Shown here piece by piece: positions 57,097-64,000 of a stretch of DNA of 64,000 nucleotides. The stretch spans positions 62,001 to 126,000 of the forward strand of contig CAYZWI010000006.1 in NCBI GenBank assembly GCA_964482205.1, written 5' to 3'. Both the position numbers and the translations under genes were made by a program. A model generated the notes under the pieces. That model did no database searches. It was not told the DNA's origin and saw only the letters and a list, made by a program, of their open reading frames with translations. Every line of letters starts with the position of its first letter. Within the stretch, counting starts at the first letter, position 1. Source of the DNA: JAZDGX01 sp964482205 (GTDB taxonomy: Bacteria > Eisenbacteria > RBG-16-71-46 > CAIMUX01 > WJJG01).

Positions 57097-58491
57097 CTAC
57101 AACACATACTCCTTGCCCATCTCCGGCACGATCGCGTTGGCAAATCCACGCTCGGAGAGCGCCGCCGCGAACGAGATCGACTGCTCCTCCTCACCGTGGA
57201 CGACGAAGACGCGCCGGGGACGAGGAGTGAGGCTGGTGGCCCAGGCGAGCAGCTCCTCACGATCGGCGTGCGCGCTGAAGGCGTCGATGACCTCCACTTC
57301 GGCGCGCAGGCGGAAGGTCTCGCCGAAGATGCGCACCTCCTCGCTCTTTTCCGCCAGCCGGCGGCCGAGCGTGTTCTCGGCCTGGAACCCGATGATCAAG
57401 ACCAGGTTGCGCGGGTCTTCGATGCTGTTCCTCAAGTGATGGAGCACGCGACCCCCTTCGCACATCCCCGAGGCGGAGATCACGATCATCGGGCCTTCGC
57501 GGGTATTCAGCGCCTTCGACTCTTCGAGCAGGCGGACATAGTGCATGCGCTGGAAGCCGAAGGGATCCTTGCGGATCTCGTTCAGCAGCGCGAGCGTCTC
57601 GGCGTCGTAGCACTCGGGATGCGCGCGGAAGACCGCAGTGACATCGACCGCGAGCGGGCTGTCGATGAAGACGGGCATGGGAGGAATGCGCCCGCTCTCA
57701 AAGAGACGGGCGAGCACATAGACCATCTCCTGGGTGCGCCCGACCGCGAAGGCGGGCACGATCACCTTGCCGCCGCGCTCGCGGACGCGCGCGAGAAGAC
57801 TCACGAGACGGCCTTCGATCGAGTCCGTCTCCTCGTGGTCCCGGTTGCCGTAGGTGCTCTCGATCACGAGCGTATCGACTCCCGCGACGCTCTCCGGATC
57901 GCGAATGATCGGAAGGTTCTCGCGCCCGAGGTCTCCCGTGAAGCACAAGCGCAGGTCGCGCCCGCCCTCGCGCAGGTCGAGGACCGTCAGGGCCGAGCCG
58001 AGGATGTGGCCCGCGTCGAGGAAGCGGACCGTCGCCCCGGGCACCGCGTCGAACGGCCGGCCGTACGGCTGCGGCTCCAACAGAGGAAGAGTGCGCTCGA
58101 CATCGGCCGAGGTGTAAATCGGCTGCCGCGGGCGCTTGCCTTGCCGCGCCTGGCGCCGGTTCACGAATTCGACATCCCGCTCCTGGATGTGGGCGCTGTC
58201 GCGCAGCATGGGATCGAGGAGATCGGCGGTCGCGGGCGTAGTGTGGATCGGCCCGTCGAAGCCGTTCTTGACCAGCGTGGGAAGATTGCCGCTGTGATCG
58301 ATGTGGGCGTGCGAGAGGAGCACCGCGTCGATCCCGCTCGCCTGGAAAGGCAGGTTGCGGTTGCGCGCCTCGGCTTCCTCGCGATGGCCCTGGAAGAGCC
58401 CGCAATCGAGGAGCAGGCGGCGTCCCTGGATGTCGAGCAAGTGACGGGAACCCGTCACGGAGCGGACCGCTCCCCAGAAGGCGATGCGCAT
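57097..58491 (-). CDS. Metallo-beta-lactamase/beta-CASP RNA nuclease
   Basis: A 464-residue RNase or RNA-processing enzyme of the CPSF73/YSH1 family. HAHIDHSGNLP gives the HxHxDH zinc site; LDAGHILGSAL, CFTGDLGRENLP and the carboxy-terminal SAHADREEL are the remaining metal motifs. The beta-CASP segment (about 200-390) has VIVPAFAVGRTQEMVYVLA and VISASGMCEGGRVLHHL. No KH domain is attached. AGGGAGGGTCG precedes the ATG at 58491. Function as exonuclease or endonuclease cannot be told apart. Confidence 0.92.
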   Translation of the reverse strand: MRIAFWGAVRSVTGSRHLLDIQGRRLLLDCGLFQGHREEAEARNRNLPFQASGIDAVLLSHAHIDHSGNLPTLVKNGFDGPIHTTPATADLLDPMLRDSAHIQERDVEFVNRRQARQGKRPRQPIYTSADVERTLPLLEPQPYGRPFDAVPGATVRFLDAGHILGSALTVLDLREGGRDLRLCFTGDLGRENLPIIRDPESVAGVDTLVIESTYGNRDHEETDSIEGRLVSLLARVRERGGKVIVPAFAVGRTQEMVYVLARLFESGRIPPMPVFIDSPLAVDVTAVFRAHPECYDAETLALLNEIRKDPFGFQRMHYVRLLEESKALNTREGPMIVISASGMCEGGRVLHHLRNSIEDPRNLVLIIGFQAENTLGRRLAEKSEEVRIFGETFRLRAEVEVIDAFSAHADREELLAWATSLTPRPRRVFVVHGEEEQSISFAAALSERGFANAIVPEMGKEYVL

Positions 58492-58725
58492 CGACCCTCC
58501 CTTTTGGTTTGCGCGGGCCCACCGGGCCTGCGCTCGTCTCCGGCCGGTTGCGCCGGCAAATCCCGCGGGGCGGACGCTTGTGTTCCTTCCCTGTTGCGGG
58601 TAGCGTCCTCGGGTTCCGTCGCGGCGCATTGATGGAAACGCCCGGCTCGGCAGGGCTCGTGCCGGAGCGGTTCGCCGCTTCGCGCGGCCCGCGCCGAAGT
58701 GGCGCTCGAGAGGAATCCCTCGACT

Positions 58726-59862
58726 ATGCCCATCCGGATCGACTGCATTGTGGGCGCGCGGCCCAACTTCGTCAAGATCGCGCCCATCCTGCGCGCGCTC
58801 GCGGCGCGCGGCGGCTTTCGCGCGCGCTTGATCCACACCGGACAGCACTACGACGCGCAGATGAGCCGGCACTTCTTCGAGGACCTCTCCATTCCCGAGC
58901 CCGATCTCTTTCTCGGCGTCGGCCCCGGCACGCACGCCCGCCAGACGGCGCGCATCATGGAAGCGTTCGAACCCGCGCTGCTGGCGGATTTCCCGCGTCT
59001 CGTGCTGGTCGTCGGCGACGTGAACTCGACCTTGGCCTGCGCGCTCGTCGCCGCCAAGCTCGGCGTGCCCGTCGCGCACGTGGAAGCGGGCTTGCGCAGC
59101 TTCGACCGCACGATGCCCGAAGAGCTGAACCGGCTGCTCACCGACCAGCTCGCGGACCTGCTCTTCACCACTTCGCGCGACGCGGACGAGAACCTGAAGC
59201 GCGAGGGAGTCGCCGCCGGGAAGATCCGTTTCGTCGGCAATGTGATGATCGACACGCTGCTCGCCTCGCTGCCGCTCGCCGCGGGACGCGCTCCGCTGGC
59301 CAGGCTTGGCATCGAAGGCCGGCCCTATGCGCTTGCGACCATCCACCGGCCTTCCAATGTCGACGGCGCGGCCGAGCTCGCCCGCACGCTCGAGATCCTG
59401 GCAGGGGTGGCGCGGCGCCTGCCGCTCGTCTTCCCCATCCATCCGCGCACCGAGAAGCGCGCCGAGGAGCTCGGGCTGCGCGATCGCTTGCACGCCATGG
59501 GCGGCCTCGTCCTCACGCCCCCGCTGCGCTATCTCGAGTTCCTCGACCTCATGCGCGGCGCGCGTCTCGTGCTCACCGATTCCGGCGGCATTCAGGAAGA
59601 GACCGCCGTGCTCGGCGTCTCCTGCCTGACCCTGCGTCCCAACACCGAGCGGCCGGTCACGATCGCGGCGGGAACGAATCGCCTGGTGGGCGTCGAGCCC
59701 CGCGCGGTGCTGGCCGCGGCCGACGAAGCGCTCGCCGCGCCGCCGCTCGCCTCGCCCCCCGCCATCGAAGGCTGGGACGGGCGCGCGGCCGAGCGCATCG
59801 CCGCCGAGCTGGCGCGCTTCTTCGAGGAGGACGGACATGCGCATCGGGATGGTGCTCGATGA
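58726..59862 (+). CDS. wecB: UDP-N-acetylglucosamine 2-epimerase, non-hydrolysing
   Basis: Interconverts UDP-GlcNAc and UDP-ManNAc, feeding surface polysaccharide. The 378-residue protein has GARPNFVKIAPILRAL, HTGQHYD, VEAGLRS, LATIHRPSNVD, FPIHPRTEK and TDSGGIQEE, all canonical. ATG 58726 is used although GAGAGGA is 11 bases away; a GTG 27 bases upstream is an alternative. Its 3' end overlaps the next gene by 26 bases, showing coupled expression with the glycosyltransferase. Confidence 0.94.
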   Translation: MPIRIDCIVGARPNFVKIAPILRALAARGGFRARLIHTGQHYDAQMSRHFFEDLSIPEPDLFLGVGPGTHARQTARIMEAFEPALLADFPRLVLVVGDVNSTLACALVAAKLGVPVAHVEAGLRSFDRTMPEELNRLLTDQLADLLFTTSRDADENLKREGVAAGKIRFVGNVMIDTLLASLPLAAGRAPLARLGIEGRPYALATIHRPSNVDGAAELARTLEILAGVARRLPLVFPIHPRTEKRAEELGLRDRLHAMGGLVLTPPLRYLEFLDLMRGARLVLTDSGGIQEETAVLGVSCLTLRPNTERPVTIAAGTNRLVGVEPRAVLAAADEALAAPPLASPPAIEGWDGRAAERIAAELARFFEEDGHAHRDGAR

Positions 59863-61048
59863 ACGCTTCCCTCCCGATCCGCGCGTAGCCAACGAGGCGC
59901 GCAGCCTGATCGCGGCCGGCCACGAGGTCGCCCTCTTCTGCCTGAAGCTGGGCGAGGAGCCGGAACGCGAGAAGCGCGAAGGCATCGAAATCGTCCGCCA
60001 GAAGATTGCGCGCGCCTTCTGGAAGAAAGCTCGCGCGCTCATCCTCTCGGTGCCCGCCTACCGCCTGTGGATGCGGCCGCGTCTGGCGCGCTTCGTCGCC
60101 GGGGAGCGCATCGAGGCGCTGCACATCCACGATCTCCCGCTCGTCGGCGAAGGGTTGCGCGCCGCCCATCGCGCGGGCATTCCGCTGGTCGCCGATCTCC
60201 ACGAGAACTACCCCGCCGCGGTGCGCGTGTACGAATGGTCGCGCCGCTGGCCCGCGCGCTGGCTCGTGCGCCCCGCGATGTGGGAAGCGTACGAGCGGCG
60301 GGTGGTTCCAATGGCCGAGCGGGTGATCGTGGTGGTCGACGAAGCCCGCGACCGGCTGGTCGCGAACGGCATCGCCCGCGAACGCATCACGGTCGTCGAA
60401 AACACGGTGAATGTGGACGAGTTCATGGGATTCCCGCGCGATCGCGAGCTGATCGACCGGCTGGCGGCGCACTTCACGGTGAGCTACACGGGAGTCTTCG
60501 ATCGCCATCGGGGCCTCGACACCGCTCTCGAGGCGCTCGCCCTGCTGCGCGACGAGATGCCCGAGGCCCGTCTCGCCCTCGTCGGCCGGGGACGCATCGA
60601 GGCCGCGCTCGTCGAGCGGGCGCGCGAGCTGGGCATCGCCGACCGCGTCCTCTTCGAAGGCTGGCAGCCCTTCTCGCGCTTCCCCAGCTACATGGAAGGA
60701 AGCGCCGTCTGCCTCATCCCCCACCGCAAGAACGCGCACACCGACGCGACCATCCCGCACAAGCTCTTTCACGCGATGCTGCTCGAGCGCCCGGTCGTGG
60801 TCAGCGACTGCGCGCCGCTGGAGCGGATCGTGCGCGAGACGGGAGCGGGGGTCGTCTTTCCCTCGGGCGATGCGCGCGCGCTGGCGGAGCGCCTGCTCGC
60901 GCTGCGCGACCGGGAAACGCGGGCGCGTTACGGGACGGCGGGCCGGCGGGCGGTTCTCGAACGCTACCGCTGGGACTTCACGGCGAAGGGGCTTCTCGCG
61001 CTCTACGCCGCTCTCTCCGGTGAAGGACCGCGCCGGCCGCGATCATGA
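59837..61048 (+). CDS. Family 4 glycosyltransferase
   Basis: A 403-residue GT-B retaining transferase. The acceptor half has MVLDERFPPDPRVANEARSL (about 5-24) and HIHDLPLVGEGLRA; the donor half has VSYTGVFDRHRGLDTALEAL, VFEGWQPF-like VLFEGWQPF and SDCAPLERIVRETGAGVV (the nucleotide-sugar E-x7-E region). GAGGAGGACGGAC precedes the ATG. It starts inside wecB, and its 3' end overlaps the YfhO-type gene on the other strand by 71 bases. Sugar and acceptor unknown; it probably acts in the same surface-glycan pathway. Confidence 0.93.
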   Translation: MRIGMVLDERFPPDPRVANEARSLIAAGHEVALFCLKLGEEPEREKREGIEIVRQKIARAFWKKARALILSVPAYRLWMRPRLARFVAGERIEALHIHDLPLVGEGLRAAHRAGIPLVADLHENYPAAVRVYEWSRRWPARWLVRPAMWEAYERRVVPMAERVIVVVDEARDRLVANGIARERITVVENTVNVDEFMGFPRDRELIDRLAAHFTVSYTGVFDRHRGLDTALEALALLRDEMPEARLALVGRGRIEAALVERARELGIADRVLFEGWQPFSRFPSYMEGSAVCLIPHRKNAHTDATIPHKLFHAMLLERPVVVSDCAPLERIVRETGAGVVFPSGDARALAERLLALRDRETRARYGTAGRRAVLERYRWDFTAKGLLALYAALSGEGPRRPRS

Positions 61049-63512
61049 GGATGACGAGCGCAGCCGAGACGCGGCTGGCTGCGATGCCCGCGGAGCGCGC
61101 GCGGCTCACCGCGCGCAGGCGCACATCGTGCTCTCCGGGCGGCACGAGCAGGCCCCGCAGCACATGGTTCACGCGCAGGATCGGAACTTCCTTGCCGTCG
61201 ATCTCCGCTTTCCAGCCCGGACGATAGTGGATCTCGCTCAGCACGAGCATGCCCGCCTGCGGCCCGGCCACGCGCACGGGCAGACGGATCTCGCGCACAT
61301 CGTGCTCGAAGGGCAGCAGACGGCCATCGGTGTCCATCAGGAGCACTTCGCCGCGCGAGAGCGAATCGGGCAGAAGCCCCGCCTCGGACGCATACACCCA
61401 GGCCACCTCTTCCGGATCGAACGACGGGTCCCCCATGGCGGCGAAGAGCGCGCGCGAGTCGGGCGCGGAGCGAACGCGGGAGACGAACCAGGCCCGCGGC
61501 AGCATCATCGGATTGCGGTGGACATAGGCGGGCCTGCCGTCCGCTCCGGTGACCGTGGTCACGAGCGGCAGCCCCGCCTCGACGAGGCTTTGATCCGAAA
61601 GGAGATACTGCACATTCAGCATCGAGAGGACCGGCATGTGAAAGAGCAGCCGTGAGGAGATCAGATCGTCGTAGATCCGCAGCTTGGCCGGCTGATATCC
61701 GCCGACGCTCTCGAGCCCGAAGGCCGCGAACCGATTTGACGAGAACTCGCGCGGAGTCACGGGCGCGATGCGAAACGGCGGCTCGGCGCCTTTCAGGAAA
61801 CGAACGAGCTCGTCTTCGCGGAGCGTCGATTCCGCGGCGGCGCGCTCGACGGGATGGTAGAACTTGCGATCGACGATCCAGAGGTCCGCGGTGACGAGCA
61901 GCACGAGCGCGGCGGCCGCCATGGGCCCCGAGAGCAGGCCGCGCCGGCGGCCTTCGAAGAGCGCGGCCATCAGCCCGACGAAGAGCAGCCCGAGGGCGAC
62001 CGTCCCCCACAGAAGCCCGGCGCGCGCGGCGGCCAGCGCGGCGAGATCGCTCCCCGCGAGCCGCCCCGCTTCTCCGGCTTTCACGAAGGCGCCCGCTCCG
62101 GCGAAAGCCTGCTGGATCGGGCTGCGCAGCACGAACCAGAGAAGCGCGATCGGCAGCGCGAGGAGCAGCCAGCGCCACACTCTCCCGCCCGCGGCCGGTC
62201 CGGCTTCCCTCGACGCGCGCGCCGTCTTGCCCTTGCCCGCGCCCTTGGCCTCCCGCGGGCCGGGAATGGGGTCGGGCCGCGCGCGCGCGCCCGTCACCCG
62301 CGCCGCGGGCGCGCGCAGCAGCGCTTGCGCCCCCACAGCCGCCAGCATCCCCGCGAAGAGCGGAAGGAGCGCGTAGATCATCGAAGGCACGCGGAAGCGG
62401 CTGAAATAAGGCAGGAGCTCGTACATCGGCCAGTACAGGAGCGGAAGGTGCCGGCCGAAGCCCACGATCAGGACGAAGAGCGAGATCGCGAGCAGGATCC
62501 AGCGCCGCCTCCCCGTTCCCAGCACGACCCCCGCGATCGCGAGAATCAGGATCGTGATGCCGAAGTAGTGCGTCGACTGCGTGAACGGAAGCCGTCCCCA
62601 ATAGAGCTCCCCTTCCAATCCGAACCAGGAGGGAAAGAGGAAGCTGATCGATTCCTCGGGCGGGAAGGACCAGGCTGTCGCGTAGTCCCAGCCGGCGCCG
62701 GTTTCCGCTTCGCCTTCCAAGCCGCCGGTCGCCCCGCGCACGGAGTAGGGGGTGTACTCCATCACGGCGGCGTACGGATCCATGACGAGTCCCACGCCCA
62801 GCGCAATCGCCAGCACGGCGAGCGCGACGCCGACGCCGAGCCTGCGCCCCGTCCAGCCTTGCGGGCGATCGAAGGCGAGCACGAGGAGGAAATACAGTCC
62901 GCCGAGAAGCAGGGTGTAGTAGCTGATCTGCGGGTGGTTGTTCCACAGCTGAAATGCGATCGCCGCCGCAAGGAGGCCCGTCATGAGAAGACTCCTGCGC
63001 GCGAGGAGCCATTCGATCGCGAGAAAGACGAGCGGGGCGAGGTAGAGCGCCTGGAGCTTGGTCGCGTGGCCCGCCGCGACGAGACCGAAGGCGTACGGCG
63101 TCATCACGAACGCGAGCGTTCCGATGAGCGCGGCGGGAGGAGCCAGGCGGCGAATCGAGAGCAGCGCGTAGAGCGCGCCCGCGCCGAGGAGCAAGGTCAC
63201 ATAGTAGCGCATGCCGCGGCTGGCGCGAAAAGGCTGGCGCAGCAAGCGCGTGAGATCGAAGGGGCTCGACGGCGTGTAGATGAAGCTTCCGAAGGAAGGC
63301 ATGCCCGAGAAGATCCCCGGGCACCAGAGCGGGACCTCGCCGATCGCCTCCTCGGTCCGCTCTCCCCAAACGCTCAGAGGACGCGACGCCTGCGTGTCGG
63401 GCGCGGCCGGTTCCTTGCCTTCGAAAATCATCTCCGCGAAAAAGACGAGAGGAACGAGCGCGAGGATCGCGATGGCGAGCGCGTGCGCCCGGCGGCCTTC
63501 CAGACGAATCAT
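60978..63512 (-). CDS. YfhO family polytopic membrane protein
   Basis: An 844-residue inner-membrane protein with about 12-13 hydrophobic helices in the first 600 residues and a roughly 230-residue soluble carboxy-terminal domain (IAPVTPREFSSNRFAAFG, IHYRPGWKAEIDGKEVPILRVNHVLRG), then a last helix. YfhO-type proteins belong to the GT-C-like group and are linked to glycosylation of lipoteichoic acid or surface polymers in Gram-positives. The region from about 420 to 460 (Lys/Gly/Ala-rich) is a cytosolic or low-complexity loop. GAGGAGGGCAG precedes the ATG. Divergent from the last glycosyltransferase and convergent with the GT4 gene. Confidence 0.88.
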   Translation of the reverse strand: MIRLEGRRAHALAIAILALVPLVFFAEMIFEGKEPAAPDTQASRPLSVWGERTEEAIGEVPLWCPGIFSGMPSFGSFIYTPSSPFDLTRLLRQPFRASRGMRYYVTLLLGAGALYALLSIRRLAPPAALIGTLAFVMTPYAFGLVAAGHATKLQALYLAPLVFLAIEWLLARRSLLMTGLLAAAIAFQLWNNHPQISYYTLLLGGLYFLLVLAFDRPQGWTGRRLGVGVALAVLAIALGVGLVMDPYAAVMEYTPYSVRGATGGLEGEAETGAGWDYATAWSFPPEESISFLFPSWFGLEGELYWGRLPFTQSTHYFGITILILAIAGVVLGTGRRRWILLAISLFVLIVGFGRHLPLLYWPMYELLPYFSRFRVPSMIYALLPLFAGMLAAVGAQALLRAPAARVTGARARPDPIPGPREAKGAGKGKTARASREAGPAAGGRVWRWLLLALPIALLWFVLRSPIQQAFAGAGAFVKAGEAGRLAGSDLAALAAARAGLLWGTVALGLLFVGLMAALFEGRRRGLLSGPMAAAALVLLVTADLWIVDRKFYHPVERAAAESTLREDELVRFLKGAEPPFRIAPVTPREFSSNRFAAFGLESVGGYQPAKLRIYDDLISSRLLFHMPVLSMLNVQYLLSDQSLVEAGLPLVTTVTGADGRPAYVHRNPMMLPRAWFVSRVRSAPDSRALFAAMGDPSFDPEEVAWVYASEAGLLPDSLSRGEVLLMDTDGRLLPFEHDVREIRLPVRVAGPQAGMLVLSEIHYRPGWKAEIDGKEVPILRVNHVLRGLLVPPGEHDVRLRAVSRARSAGIAASRVSAALVILMIAAGAVLHRRERRRAREAPSP

Positions 63513-63736
63513 CTGCCCTCCTCGCCTTCGCGCGGCCCGCTGAGGCCCTCCGGGCGCCGCCGGACACCGGCCCTGCCCGGGCGGCCCCAAGCCCGATTGC
63601 CTGCCGTTGCAGGCGGGGCTACACTGCGCCTCCTTGCCCGAAAGAAGCAACCGCCGGCCCGCGCAGTTCATCAGCCGCAAGCGGGCATGTCAAGCAGGCG
63701 ACGCTGCCTGTCGCGGCGCTCGCGGTGGAGGGACGG

Positions 63737-64000
63737 ATGCGCCGCGTTCTCTTCATCCTGTACTACTTCCCGCCCTCGGGCGGCGCGGGCGTACAGCGGG
63801 GATTGAAGTTCCTTCGCTACCTTCCCGAATTCGACTGGGAAGCCACCGTCCTCACCGTCCCTGCGGATGCCGCCTTTCCGGTGCGCGACGAGACCCTGGC
63901 GGCGGAAATCCCTGAGGGCCTGCGCGTGATCCGCACGCGCGCGCCCGAACTCTACGGCGTCTATCGCCGCCTGAGCGGCCAGAGGGATGTCCGCGACACG
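63737..64000 (+). CDS. Family 4 glycosyltransferase, 5' part only
   Basis: The first 88 codons are in the window; the gene runs off the end. RVLFILYYFPPSGGAGVQRG and KFLRYLPEFDWEATVLTV are the typical amino-terminal acceptor-domain opening of GT4 enzymes in polysaccharide loci. GTGGAGGGACGG precedes the ATG at 63737. It belongs with wecB and the GT4 gene upstream as part of a surface-glycan locus that continues to the right. Confidence 0.88.
   Translation, partial: MRRVLFILYYFPPSGGAGVQRGLKFLRYLPEFDWEATVLTVPADAAFPVRDETLAAEIPEGLRVIRTRAPELYGVYRRLSGQRDVRDT

Overview
The window is one continuous stretch of high-GC chromosome from a Gram-negative-type bacterium that I cannot place to species. Three large exported proteins (19610-24139, 30826-33039, 33179-36616) end in the same FlgD-like Ig domain used as a cell-surface/secretion tag in the FCB superphylum. 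With the high GC, the outer-membrane-type proteins and the mix of aerobic-looking and anaerobic genes, this suggests an uncultured FCB-side lineage such as Candidatus Eisenbacteria or a relative. That placement is inference; a 16S or marker-gene tree would decide it. No plasmid, phage, insertion sequence or CRISPR array was seen.

Layout. 1-3641 (minus): the conserved translation cluster rplM-rpsI-rpsB-tsf-pyrH-frr, led by a clear TTGACA-N17-TAGGAT promoter. 3672-9262 (minus): mtnA, a fused dtd-maf gene, a bifunctional (p)ppGpp synthetase/hydrolase and a lipoprotein peptidyl-prolyl isomerase; rlmD runs the other way. 11023-14547 (plus): a nitrosative-stress locus with a TTGAC-N4-GTCAA palindrome, a ferredoxin-like protein, hybrid cluster protein (hcp) and a Crp/Fnr regulator. 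14585-19386: a DUF89 phosphatase, a small unknown gene, the nfeD-stomatin pair and proline dehydrogenase. 19610-36616: secreted proteins (a HEXXH metalloprotease, a tyrosine/tryptophan- and Arg-Ser-rich protein, a papain-like protease, a 14-repeat FG-GAP protein), interspersed with a GT2 glycosyltransferase, an acyl-CoA dehydrogenase and an MsrB-MsrA fusion. 37217-46333: pckA, dapB, dapA, a membrane Fe-S oxidoreductase likely to accept electrons from acyl-CoA dehydrogenation, a small Rho-N/SAP-like protein, tRNA-Glu, rarA and galE. 46661-47314: a candidate structured small RNA with its own promoter and U-tract, converging on a (KKRVA)n histone-H1-like gene. 47364-56355 (minus): a stand-alone receiver, an NtrB/NtrC-type two-component pair, an ExbD/TolR protein without an ExbB partner, a TonB-receptor-like beta-barrel and a very long TPR protein. 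56568-64000: a HIT protein, a beta-CASP nuclease, and surface-glycan genes (wecB, two GT4 glycosyltransferases, a YfhO-type membrane protein).

How the parts fit. The Fe-S membrane protein and the acyl-CoA dehydrogenase point to fatty-acid oxidation feeding the quinone pool, with pckA for gluconeogenesis. Hcp and the Crp/Fnr protein suggest exposure to NO or nitrite under low oxygen. The secreted proteases and the envelope cluster suggest use of external protein and polymers. Promoter elements recur as TTGACA-like -35 boxes with TAGGAT or TATAAT-like -10 boxes, so a normal housekeeping sigma factor can be read from the DNA. Most Shine-Dalgarno sites are strong (AGGAGG type) and were used to choose starts.
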